From assembly GCA_021414205.1 (NCBI GenBank), contig JAIOOW010000002.1, forward strand, positions 372,001 through 436,000: a stretch of DNA of 64,000 nt, read 5' to 3'. Position numbers and translations under genes: made by a program. Every line of letters starts with the position of its first letter. Positions within the stretch are counted from its first letter, which is position 1. The DNA comes from Candidatus Anderseniibacteriota bacterium. Its GTDB lineage: Bacteria; Patescibacteria; Andersenbacteria; UBA10190. The notes beneath the pieces were generated by a model. That model saw only the letters and a list, made by a program, of their open reading frames with translations, did not search any database and had not been told where the DNA came from. Below, piece by piece: positions 52,139 to 60,370 of this stretch.

Positions 52139-52140
52139 AA

Positions 52141-52169
52141 TATATAGCACACTAATGTATCTCAGTCAA
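52141..52169 (-). promoter_or_regulatory. Promoter of the epimerase
   Basis: TTGACT (52164-52169) and TATATA (52141-52146) with a 17-nt spacer on the minus strand. The leader is about 55 nt. Confidence 0.75.
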
Positions 52170-52184
52170 CGTCTTCAAAAATGA

Positions 52185-52958
52185 CTACTTTCCTTTTTTC
52201 GCTGCCAATTTTTTCTGAAGATCGGCATACGAGCTATATAGCTCTATTTCGGCACGAACTTTTTTCTGAATTGCTGCTGGAGTGATTGGAAAACCAGACA
52301 AGCTTTGCGTAATGCGTTTTATTACAGCAGCTTCCGTATTAGGATCACTCAGCTTTTTCTGAATATCTTCCCACGCCTTTGAGGGAAGCATTGCGCCTGC
52401 GTTCACTCGCGAAACGGCAAATTTATAATCAGGATACTCTTCAATGACGGATTTTTTCGCTTCTCGATCAAGTGCAACGTCCGTAAAGCCACTAACAATT
52501 TGCTCTGCCGTTAACCCCGGCTTGCGCAGCTCCTTGAAACGATTATGTTTTTCTTGGAATTGCGCCGCCAAGCCACGAGCATCTTTTTTAGAGAGGCGAC
52601 TTGCGTCTTTAATAACCTTAATTTTCTCAGCATCAATTTCCTTCTCAACCCCCTGAGCATATTTTACTACTGCATGATCCCCGCCGAGTTTTCCTTTCAT
52701 CATAGTAATAACCGTACCAATATTCATTCCTGGGCCATAGACTGCTGGCAAAAATTCTGTCGCCATAAAACTCTCGTCTACTATATCAGCACGAGGTTCT
52801 TGAGCATGGGCTTTTTCTATTTCAGCTCCTACTGCAAGCGCCCCCGCTCCAGCTGCAGCGTTTTTCAAAAACTCTCTACGATCCAATGTATTTCCAGAAT
52901 TATTTTCTTCTGCGGATTTTTCCGGAATCATTCTTGAACCAAAGCTTTCCATTCCCAT
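52185..52958 (-). CDS. Secreted protein with twin-arginine signal
   Basis: The protein has 257 residues from MGMESFG. Residues ~24-52 contain DRREFLKNAAAGAGALAVG and end near KAHAQ, the pattern of a Tat signal (RR-x-FLK followed by a mild hydrophobic stretch and an AxA site). The mature part is highly helical and charged, with no recognisable domain. A Tat substrate implies a Tat system elsewhere in the genome. A TATAAT box lies 5 nt before the ATG. The mature function is unknown. Confidence 0.65.
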   Translation of the reverse strand: MGMESFGSRMIPEKSAEENNSGNTLDRREFLKNAAAGAGALAVGAEIEKAHAQEPRADIVDESFMATEFLPAVYGPGMNIGTVITMMKGKLGGDHAVVKYAQGVEKEIDAEKIKVIKDASRLSKKDARGLAAQFQEKHNRFKELRKPGLTAEQIVSGFTDVALDREAKKSVIEEYPDYKFAVSRVNAGAMLPSKAWEDIQKKLSDPNTEAAVIKRITQSLSGFPITPAAIQKKVRAEIELYSSYADLQKKLAAKKGK

Positions 52959-52985
52959 ATGCAATTATATTATTACAGATAAAAG

Positions 52986-55304
52986 CTACTTCTTTACGTC
53001 GTGCCCGCCAAATTGATTACGAAGCGCAGACACAATTTGACCGGTATAGCTTGGCGCATCTTCAGAATCAATTCTGAATTGCAACGCAGCCTGAATCACC
53101 GGAGCTGGAATACCAAGCTCTTTTGCAGCATCCACCGTCCAATCACCCTCTCCACTATGTGCAACAGTTCCAGAAATATCTTGTAACTCAGTGCCGTGCA
53201 TTCGATATGCCTCCTTCAGCCAATGCACAAGGCGGGATTCGATAACACTACCGCTGTTATATACGTGGGCAATTTTCTCAAGATCTAATTCTCCCCGCCA
53301 CTCTTTGAGAACAGCAAACCCTTCTGCAATTGCCTGCATCATCCCGTATTCAATGCCATTATGGACCATCTTGACAAAATGCCCGGCCCCAGACTCTCCC
53401 ATGTATTCGTATCCGCCAGCAATAGATAAGTCAGAGAATAGACCGACCAGCTCTTTGTATACCGCCTTATCTCCGCCAATCATTAAACAAGCCCCCATGC
53501 GAGCCCCAGAAGGCCCCCCGCTCACCCCAACATCGAGATAGCTCACCCCAATCTTCGCCAACTCCTCAGCGCGACGAATCGAATCTTTATAGAATGAATT
53601 TCCGCCGTCTATTACAACATCGCCTTGCTTTAAAGTTGCCGACAATTCCTTAATTACATCATCAACAACGGGATGCGGGACCATAAGCCAGTAGATGCGC
53701 CCAGACAATGAAGATATAGCGCTCACTACGGAAGCACCCCTTTCTTCTACTTGCTTGCGCGCGCCTTCATTTGGATCATATGCCGTAACTGACCAACCGT
53801 AATCCAATAATCGCTCCACCATATTTGAACCCATCTTTCCGAGGCCAATATATGCAATTTCCTTCTTTGGGATTTTTGGCTGCGGATCCAAATCACTAAT
53901 CGCGTGAGCTTCCGATCCTTTCGGATATGAAATAAGCGGAATGGCATCACGCTGCCACGCCGAAATAATCGGGTCGATAAATTTCCAGCTTGCCGTTATC
54001 TCTTCAGTTGAAACAAACGATGTCTGATTACCCTCAATAGCATCGCGCAATAGCTTTGCATACGCGTCTAAAAATTCGCTTCCCGAGAAAGCGCTTTCAT
54101 AGTCAAACGAAAAATCTCGCTCTTCTACAACCATCTCTCCGCCTGGCTTCTTCGCCCAAAACGACATAGAGATACGCTCCTCCGGCTGTACTTGATATCG
54201 TAAAATGTTTGTAAAATGTGTATCTGATGGACACAAGCACGGCGTCTGGTGGCGGAATTTCACCACTACTTCAACCTTCGCATCATCCATCCCCTTTCCA
54301 CTTCGTAAAAATATTGGAACACCCCTCCACTGAGGGAGGTTCAATTTTGCCTCCAGTTGAAAATATGTTTCCGTTTGCGACCCACTCGCAACGCCATCTT
54401 CTTTTGCATACCCATCATACTGACCGCGCAATGTATATCGGGCAATATCTTGCGCATCCATTGTCTCAAGGGCTTCCAACACTTTTGCACGCGCATTGCG
54501 GATAGAATCTGCATCAAACGCTCCCGGGTTCTGCATAGTAAAGAGCGCAAGCAACTGCAACATATGGTTCTGCCCAACATCCCGCAAAGCACCTACCCCG
54601 TCATAAAATGCTCCGCGCCCCTCAACATCTATTTTTTCATACAAATGAATATGAATGCTATCGATAGAGCGAGCATCCCATGCTGGTTCTAAAAATACAT
54701 TTGAAAATCGAAATGCTAAGATATTCTGCACCGTATCCTTACCTAAATAATGATCGATTCTATACACCTGCTCTTCTTTAAATAACTTTCCGAGCAATTC
54801 ATCAAGCGCTTGCGCCGTTGCCAAGTCTTTTCCGAACGGCTTCTCAACAATCACGCGCGTCCATCCCTCATCGCCACCACAAGGAATCGTAAGCCCAGAA
54901 TCCGCGAGCTGCTGCAGGATCTCCTCGTAATATTCAGGCGGAACTGCCAAATGAAATAATTTATTTGCGCACGTATGCCATTGCCCATCTTGCTTACCGA
55001 GTAGTGCTGCCAACTTTTCATAGCCATCTTTTTCAGCAAAATTACCCGTGCAATATGAAAATATCCTAGAAAAGCTATTCACTTTTTCTTCATCTGCGCC
55101 CTGCTCCCGGAGCACTTCTGCGACGTATTGCTGGAACGATTCATCAGAAAATTCCCTACGGGCAAACGCCACAATATGCATTAATTCCGGCAAATTACCG
55201 TCGGAATATAGCCTAAATAAAGCGGGAATTAGCTTTCTCTTGGTTAAATCGCCCGTAGCGCCAAATATGGTTAAAATCGTTGGAAGGGTGGGGGGTTTTT
55301 GCAT
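52986..55304 (-). CDS. zwf-gnd: Fused glucose-6-phosphate dehydrogenase / 6-phosphogluconate dehydrogenase
   Basis: The protein has 772 residues from MQKPPT. The first ~470 residues are Zwf: IFGATGDLTKRKLIPALFRLY, VEKPFGKDL, YRIDHYLGKD (active site). From about residue 480 the sequence is a Gnd of the ~300-residue YqeC/GntZ type: EIAYIGLGKMGSNMVERLL, WLMVPH, DGGNSFYKDS, DVGVSGGPSGA, GHFVKMVHNGIEYGMMQ. It thus joins the first and third enzymes of the oxidative pentose-phosphate pathway; lactonase is not present here. TTGGGT/TACAAT (16 nt apart) lies upstream with 6 nt to the ATG. Confidence 0.93.
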   Translation of the reverse strand: MQKPPTLPTILTIFGATGDLTKRKLIPALFRLYSDGNLPELMHIVAFARREFSDESFQQYVAEVLREQGADEEKVNSFSRIFSYCTGNFAEKDGYEKLAALLGKQDGQWHTCANKLFHLAVPPEYYEEILQQLADSGLTIPCGGDEGWTRVIVEKPFGKDLATAQALDELLGKLFKEEQVYRIDHYLGKDTVQNILAFRFSNVFLEPAWDARSIDSIHIHLYEKIDVEGRGAFYDGVGALRDVGQNHMLQLLALFTMQNPGAFDADSIRNARAKVLEALETMDAQDIARYTLRGQYDGYAKEDGVASGSQTETYFQLEAKLNLPQWRGVPIFLRSGKGMDDAKVEVVVKFRHQTPCLCPSDTHFTNILRYQVQPEERISMSFWAKKPGGEMVVEERDFSFDYESAFSGSEFLDAYAKLLRDAIEGNQTSFVSTEEITASWKFIDPIISAWQRDAIPLISYPKGSEAHAISDLDPQPKIPKKEIAYIGLGKMGSNMVERLLDYGWSVTAYDPNEGARKQVEERGASVVSAISSLSGRIYWLMVPHPVVDDVIKELSATLKQGDVVIDGGNSFYKDSIRRAEELAKIGVSYLDVGVSGGPSGARMGACLMIGGDKAVYKELVGLFSDLSIAGGYEYMGESGAGHFVKMVHNGIEYGMMQAIAEGFAVLKEWRGELDLEKIAHVYNSGSVIESRLVHWLKEAYRMHGTELQDISGTVAHSGEGDWTVDAAKELGIPAPVIQAALQFRIDSEDAPSYTGQIVSALRNQFGGHDVKK

Positions 55305-55310
55305 AAAGGC

Positions 55311-55338
55311 ATTGTACACCGTTTTTTCACTTACCCAA
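55311..55338 (-). promoter_or_regulatory. Leaderless promoter of zwf-gnd
   Basis: TTGGGT (55333-55338) and TACAAT (55311-55316), spacer 16 nt, 6 nt before the ATG. It overlaps the 3' end of the SDR gene. Confidence 0.7.
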
Positions 55339-56085
55339 TATGCGCAATATTCTTACCCCTAACGCCTGCCACCATGGAGCAATATAGCGCAATTTAGGAT
55401 TTTTCGATTCTGCGGCACGAACGATACAGCGGACAATTGACGTTGTTGACTGTGCTTCTAGAAGTTTAAAAAATGCTTCCAGTCGCTCTCGAACTGCTCC
55501 CTGCTGGCTTGCAATCATGCGCTGATTAAAGCCAGTATGATATGCGCCGGGCTCCACGAGGGAAACATGAACCCCTGTACCAAGTATCCGCATCTCGCCT
55601 CGCAACGCTTCTGCCCCGCCCGAAAGCGCAAATTTCGTCATAGCATACGGCGCCAAAAATGGCATCATAACTCTGCCTGCGGTTGAGCTGATAAACACAA
55701 CAGTACCGGATCTGCGCTGCGCCATATTCGAAAGAGCGATTTGCGTGAGCTCAAGAGACGAGAACAGATTTGTTTCAAAAATGCTTCTGACAGTATTCAT
55801 ATTAACAGTCGCAAGACTGCCAGATTCCCCGATTGCTGCATTATTAATCAGCACATCAATATCAGGATACTTTTTCAAAAGCTCGCGATCTTCCGGAATT
55901 GCAATGTCCAGCTTAAAACTATCCAGCACAAGATTGTTTTTCGCAGCCTCTTGGGCAAGAGCGTCAGATTGTTCTTGGGTATGCGTCGTTGCAATTACCC
56001 GGTGTCCGCGGCGCGCTAGTGCGAATGCAGACTCTTTGCCGATACCGGAGCCTGCACCCGTAATGAGAATTGTTTTATGCGCCAT
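55327..56085 (-). CDS. Short-chain dehydrogenase/reductase
   Basis: The protein has 252 residues. The cofactor loop is TGAGSGIGKESA, NNAAIG follows, and the catalytic Ser and YxxxK are in VFISSTAGRVMMPFLAPYAMTKFAL. Substrate cannot be deduced. The gene follows the SIMPL gene by 6 nt, so they probably form one unit. Confidence 0.9.
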   Translation of the reverse strand: MAHKTILITGAGSGIGKESAFALARRGHRVIATTHTQEQSDALAQEAAKNNLVLDSFKLDIAIPEDRELLKKYPDIDVLINNAAIGESGSLATVNMNTVRSIFETNLFSSLELTQIALSNMAQRRSGTVVFISSTAGRVMMPFLAPYAMTKFALSGGAEALRGEMRILGTGVHVSLVEPGAYHTGFNQRMIASQQGAVRERLEAFFKLLEAQSTTSIVRCIVRAAESKNPKLRYIAPWWQALGVRILRILGK

Positions 56086-56091
56086 GTATGG

Positions 56092-56814
56092 CTATCGAAT
56101 CTCGTACGTAACCGATACGGTCGTTGTTGTTTCTTGTGTGCCTACAGGAACTTCTGGGGTTGTCGGCACTCCGCCGCCAATGCCAAGCTTAGAATCCATT
56201 GCGTATGGGATAGGGCGAGGATTATTAGAATCCACAGAATACGTCTTCACCTTTCCTAGATGAACATGCAAAGAGCCTGCAATCGCTTCTGCCTTTTTCT
56301 GGGCGTTCGCAATAGCGTCTTGTTCGGCAGACACATCAGCCACAGACTGGTCATCGCTCGTGAATGAAACTCCCCCCACTTGGTTTGCACCAGCCCCTGT
56401 TGCTTTCGCAATCACGTCACCAGATTTTTTCGTATCCCTAATTGTCACATCGATTTGCTGAGTCGCATCAAACCCCTTCGGTGTTTGCGCTCCGTTCGTG
56501 TAATCATATGCGGGATTTACTGAAATTCCCTGCGTTGCAATATCCTTATCTTCGATGCCAAGCGCACGCACAGATGCCAATACTGCATTTATTTTTTTCG
56601 CCATCTGATCTGTCGCGTCTTGCGCCGATGATGCGCTTGAAATATTCACGCCAAGTGTTACATGCGCGATATTTGGAACTTGCTTCGAAGTTCCCATTCC
56701 CTGAACAGTAATTGAGCGGTCAGCATTCCGAACAGGATCGGAAACAATATATTGACCAGCTATAAAACTTACTCCTACGATGCCCGCTACGATATATAAA
56801 GATGTGGTGTTCAT
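56092..56814 (-). CDS. SIMPL-domain (DUF541) protein
   Basis: The protein has 240 residues from MNTTSLY. A single N-terminal helix (YIVAGIVGVSFIAGQYIV) anchors a DUF541 domain: ITVQGMGTSKQVPNIAHVTLGV, the conserved NPAYDYTNG, and IANAQKKAEAIAGSLHVHLGKV. Function of the family is unclear, with roles in envelope or oxidative stress suggested for some members. The start was chosen at the ATG preceding the membrane helix. It precedes the SDR gene. Confidence 0.85.
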   Translation of the reverse strand: MNTTSLYIVAGIVGVSFIAGQYIVSDPVRNADRSITVQGMGTSKQVPNIAHVTLGVNISSASSAQDATDQMAKKINAVLASVRALGIEDKDIATQGISVNPAYDYTNGAQTPKGFDATQQIDVTIRDTKKSGDVIAKATGAGANQVGGVSFTSDDQSVADVSAEQDAIANAQKKAEAIAGSLHVHLGKVKTYSVDSNNPRPIPYAMDSKLGIGGGVPTTPEVPVGTQETTTTVSVTYEIR

Positions 56815-56834
56815 GAAGACAAGTATATCACGCC

Positions 56835-57218
56835 TTACCGGCACTTCGCACAAATGCCTTCAAGTTCTATGGAATGATGCTTGGTGATAAACCCCGTTTT
56901 CTTTCGAATCTTTTCATCATCATAATTCACGTCGGCATCTTCCAAGTCTTGTACAGCTCCGCATATCTGGCACGTAATGTGGTGGTGGTGTGGCATTCCA
57001 GCCCATTCATAGCGGCTTCCACGCTCTCGCCAATCAACAGCATGAATTTTATTTTCTTGCTCTAAGCGCATAACAGTACGAAATACCGTAGAATACGCCG
57101 TTTCAGGGTACGTTTTCTGCACTTGACGAAACACTTCTCGAATAGAGATTGGTTCTGCCGTAATAGTAAATACATGCTCTATAAAGATCTTTTTCTTTGT
57201 ATTGCGCGTTGTTGACAT
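56835..57218 (-). CDS. fur: Fur-family metalloregulator (Zur/PerR/Fur type)
   Basis: The protein has 127 residues. It has the N-terminal winged helix (FRQVQKTYPETAYSTVFRTVMRLEQE) and a metal-binding C-terminal domain with HHHHITCQICG and a final CAKC, i.e. two CxxC pairs for structural zinc. The type of metal is not decided by sequence. It is divergent from the ABC metal transporter and probably represses it and itself. Promoter TTGCAA/TATAGT (16 nt) lies 6 nt before the ATG. Confidence 0.9.
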   Translation of the reverse strand: MSTTRNTKKKIFIEHVFTITAEPISIREVFRQVQKTYPETAYSTVFRTVMRLEQENKIHAVDWRERGSRYEWAGMPHHHHITCQICGAVQDLEDADVNYDDEKIRKKTGFITKHHSIELEGICAKCR

Positions 57219-57224
57219 ATGCGC

Positions 57225-57285
57225 ACTATAGCACTAAGTATCATTATTGCAAGTTAATTGCATTTAAGAAAAAAGGGGCTACGAT
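57225..57285. promoter_or_regulatory. Divergent leaderless promoters and shared palindromic operator of fur and the metal ABC transporter
   Basis: For fur (minus): TTGCAA (57247-57252) and TATAGT (57225-57230). For znuA (plus): TTGCAT (57258-57263) and TACGAT (57280-57285). Both have 16-nt spacers and end 6 nt before an ATG. The palindrome TGCAA-GTTAA-TTGCA (57248-57262) covers both -35 boxes, so a bound regulator could shut both genes at once. Confidence 0.7.
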
Positions 57286-57291
57286 AACACT

Positions 57292-58215
57292 ATGGACAAA
57301 AAATTGATTAGTTTTGGCATTATCCTACTGGCACTAGTTGGCATTGGTACGCTTCTCGTGCCTCGCTCAAAAAACACACCCACAACCCAATCCCCCAAGC
57401 TGCAGATTATTGCCAGTTTTTACCCAATGGCCTTTTTTGCAGAGCAGATTGCGGGAGATAATGCGAACGTTACGAACGTAACTCCGGCCGGCGCAGAACC
57501 TCATGACTATGAACCGTCCACTCAAGACATCGCTCAAATGGAGCATGCAAGTCTTATTATCCTTAATGGCAATGTTGAACCATGGGGAGATAAAATCAAG
57601 ACGAACTTAAAAAACAGCTCTATAAAAATTATTACAGCAGGCGAAGGACTTGCAACACGAACACTCACTGAAAATGACATCACAAGCGCAGATCCGCACG
57701 TATGGCTCGATCCGGTATTAGCAAAACAAGAGGTGCGGAAGATTTCGGATGCAATTATTCAAATCGATCCTGCAAATAAAAATTTGTACACAACAAACAC
57801 TAATGCAGTATTGCAAAAATTAGACCAGCTCGACAACACATACAAAACTGGCCTCGCATCATGCACAACTAAAGATATCATCACATCCCATGCCGCATTC
57901 GGATATTTGGCACAACAATACGGCCTAAATCAACTGGCTATTGCGGGCTTATCTCCGGATGAAGAACCATCTGCGCAAGCATTGATTGCAACGGCAAAAT
58001 TTGTACAAGAACACAATGTTAAATATATATTTTTCGAAAGCCTGGTATCCCCAAAACTATCTCAAACTATTGCAAATGAAACGGGCGCACAAACACTAGA
58101 GCTAAATCCGCTCGAAGGGCTAACGAAAGATCAGCAACAACAAGGCGAGGATTATTTTACTGTCATGTACAATAATCTGCATAACCTCCAAACAGCGCTC
58201 TCATGCACAATGTAA
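57292..58215 (+). CDS. znuA: Metal ABC transporter substrate-binding protein (Zn/Mn type)
   Basis: The protein has 307 residues. An N-terminal membrane/signal segment (LISFGIILLALVGIGTLLVP) lacks a lipobox. The metal ligands are in GAEPHDYEPS, DPHVWLDP and TSHAAFGYLA with a later acidic residue, the cluster A-I pattern. There is no His-rich loop, so zinc against manganese cannot be decided. It delivers metal to the adjacent permease. The znuC start overlaps its last codons. Confidence 0.9.
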   Translation: MDKKLISFGIILLALVGIGTLLVPRSKNTPTTQSPKLQIIASFYPMAFFAEQIAGDNANVTNVTPAGAEPHDYEPSTQDIAQMEHASLIILNGNVEPWGDKIKTNLKNSSIKIITAGEGLATRTLTENDITSADPHVWLDPVLAKQEVRKISDAIIQIDPANKNLYTTNTNAVLQKLDQLDNTYKTGLASCTTKDIITSHAAFGYLAQQYGLNQLAIAGLSPDEEPSAQALIATAKFVQEHNVKYIFFESLVSPKLSQTIANETGAQTLELNPLEGLTKDQQQQGEDYFTVMYNNLHNLQTALSCTM

Positions 58216-58904
58216 ACCACAAAGAGAATATCATAGAATGTATTGATGTTTCTTTTTCATACGGATCCGAAAACGTAATTCAAGATATCTACCTTGCAGT
58301 GCATCGCGGAGATTACTTGGGAATCGCGGGGCCGAATGGCGGCGGAAAAACGACACTGCTCAAAATCATGCTAGGCCTGCTCACCCCACAATCCGGAAGC
58401 GTGAAATTGTTCGGAACGGATATTAGGAATTTTAAAGATTGGCACAAAATCGGCTACGTTCCTCAAAAGGCAACCAGCTTCGATGTTAACTTCCCTGCAA
58501 CGGTGTTCGAGGTTGTATTAATGGGCACATACGGCAAACGCGGCATCGGCCGCCCAACAACGAAAGAAGATAAAACATCCGCCCTAGAAGCTTTGAAAAA
58601 AGTGGAAATGGACGGCTTCGCCAATCGCCTTATTGGGGATTTATCTGGGGGCCAGCAGCAGCGCGTATTTATTGCGCGAGCGCTCGTCAGCAATCCTGAA
58701 GTTATCTTTCTTGATGAGCCGACAACGGGCGTAGATGAAGCGGCGCAAAAAGAATTCTATGCGCTCCTGCAGACACTCAACAGAACATACGACGTAACGC
58801 TCGTATTTATTTCTCATGACCATACCGCGCTTGCGCGCGAAGCCACGGAAATTGCGACGATCCATAAAACACTTACCTACGAAGTAAACACACATCATGA
58901 TTGA
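58203..58904 (+). CDS. znuC: Metal ABC transporter ATP-binding protein
   Basis: The protein has 233 residues. Walker A GPNGGGKTTLLKI, Q-loop VPQKATSFD, signature LSGGQQQRVFIARAL, Walker B VIFLDEPTTGVD and the switch H in ISHDH are all present. It powers the importer. The start overlaps znuA by 13 nt and the end overlaps znuB by 8 nt. Confidence 0.95.
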   Translation: MHNVNHKENIIECIDVSFSYGSENVIQDIYLAVHRGDYLGIAGPNGGGKTTLLKIMLGLLTPQSGSVKLFGTDIRNFKDWHKIGYVPQKATSFDVNFPATVFEVVLMGTYGKRGIGRPTTKEDKTSALEALKKVEMDGFANRLIGDLSGGQQQRVFIARALVSNPEVIFLDEPTTGVDEAAQKEFYALLQTLNRTYDVTLVFISHDHTALAREATEIATIHKTLTYEVNTHHD

Positions 58905-59727
58905 ATTATTACAATATAGCTTTGTAGTCCGAGGTCTTATTGCGGGCATCATTATTGCAATCATCGCTCCATTCATCGGCATATTCTTAGTCTTGCGCAG
59001 ATACTCCCTGATCGCAGACACGTTATCGCACGTGTCGTTTGCTGGTATTGCAATCGGCTTTTTATTTGGTATTAATCCGATCATTACCGCGATTATCGCA
59101 TCCGTAGTATCCAGCATCGCGATTGAACGGCTTCGCATTAGCAAAAAAGTATATGGCGAATCAGCATTATCGCTCTTTTTATCAGGCAGCCTTGCAATTG
59201 CCATTGTCTTAATCAGTTTCTATCACGGGTTTAATACGAATCTCACAAACTACTTATTCGGGAGCATCGTTACCGTCCAGCAGTCTGACTTATTCATGAT
59301 AGCGGGAGTAAGCGTAGTGGTACTACTTCTCCTTATCGGCTTCTACAAAGAATTAATATATATTTCGTTCGACGAGGACTCAGCGCTCGTGAGCGGAATC
59401 CCGGTTCGCCTCATCAATATTATTTTAATTATTTTATCCGCTCTCGTAGTTGCGCTTTCCATCCCAATTATCGGCATATTGCTCATATCTGCGTTAATAG
59501 TCATCCCCGTTCTCACCGCTCTTCAGTTCAGAAAAAGTTTTCAAGCTACACTTATCATCGCCGAAGCAGTCTCTTTACTATCCGTCATAGCAGGGATCGT
59601 CATATCGTTTTATCTCAACCTATCTACGGGCGGAACAATCGTCCTGATTGCCTTAGCATGTTTTATACTAGCGTTTTTCCTCAATTCTTTTCAGTCCAGC
59701 TCGAAAACTGTCCGCGTAGCTCCTTAA
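58897..59727 (+). CDS. znuB: Metal ABC transporter permease
   Basis: The protein has 276 residues and about eight membrane helices. The ABC-3 family features are visible: IGIFLVLRRYSLIADTLSHVSFAGIAIG, ESALSLFLSGSLAIAIVL and LLISALIVIPVLTALQ. It forms the metal channel with ZnuC. Its 3' end overlaps the convergent secreted HNH gene by 47 nt. Confidence 0.93.
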   Translation: MIELLQYSFVVRGLIAGIIIAIIAPFIGIFLVLRRYSLIADTLSHVSFAGIAIGFLFGINPIITAIIASVVSSIAIERLRISKKVYGESALSLFLSGSLAIAIVLISFYHGFNTNLTNYLFGSIVTVQQSDLFMIAGVSVVVLLLLIGFYKELIYISFDEDSALVSGIPVRLINIILIILSALVVALSIPIIGILLISALIVIPVLTALQFRKSFQATLIIAEAVSLLSVIAGIVISFYLNLSTGGTIVLIALACFILAFFLNSFQSSSKTVRVAP

Positions 59728-60307
59728 TTTGCTCAGGCTTCAGCTCGTTATATACCGCAAGCCAATCGTTTGCGATTTGTATTTGAGCCGAGGATAGATT
59801 GATCCGCCCCGCGCATACTTCTTGGTGAAGATAATTTTCTACCAAATCTTTTTCATGAAACCCGGGAGTGGGGGAACCTGCTTCAGGAAATAAATTCGCA
59901 ATCTCATTACTCCCACCCAACTCTAACGGAATTAAATGATCCGCCTCATACGTTCCCGTTACTTGCGGATACGCCAACCCATATGCTGTATAAATCTTTT
60001 TCTTCGTACTAGCAGACACGTTTCGAACTTTTGCCGTATATCCAGGTACACAAATAATGTCTTTTGTAGCATCAGGAAATATCGCCCCTGGCGTGCATTC
60101 ATGGTCAGGCAACGCACCATTAATTACGCAGCGATCTTTTGAAACCGGGGAATCAAGCGCATATTTCGTATCTGCGCTTAAAACCACCTCTTGAACACCA
60201 GTACTTACCCGAGATAACGAAGACGGCTTCGGCTGCTGTTGCTCGTAAAAACCGTAGACAAACATACCTATCAGAAAAATCGTTACGAGAATTTTGGAGA
60301 ATTGCAT
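59681..60307 (-). CDS. Membrane-anchored HNH-nuclease-like protein
   Basis: The protein has 208 residues. One N-terminal helix (FSKILVTIFLIGMFVYGF) exports it, and the rest is extracellular. The motif YEADHLIPLELGGSNEIANLFPE resembles the HNH/His-Me finger core (DH...LGG...NL.P). It could degrade DNA outside the cell, which would suit a nucleotide-scavenging or competence life style. Two Cys residues (DRCVING, HECTPG) may form a disulfide. TAGTAT (60315-60320) lies 7 nt before the ATG. The nuclease role is inferred from motif only. Confidence 0.6.
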   Translation of the reverse strand: MQFSKILVTIFLIGMFVYGFYEQQQPKPSSLSRVSTGVQEVVLSADTKYALDSPVSKDRCVINGALPDHECTPGAIFPDATKDIICVPGYTAKVRNVSASTKKKIYTAYGLAYPQVTGTYEADHLIPLELGGSNEIANLFPEAGSPTPGFHEKDLVENYLHQEVCAGRINLSSAQIQIANDWLAVYNELKPEQIKELRGQFSSWTEKN

Positions 60308-60370
60308 CACTTCTATACTATCATGCTAGCTTCATGCACTTAAGTCGGCACACATGATATAATCTACTCT

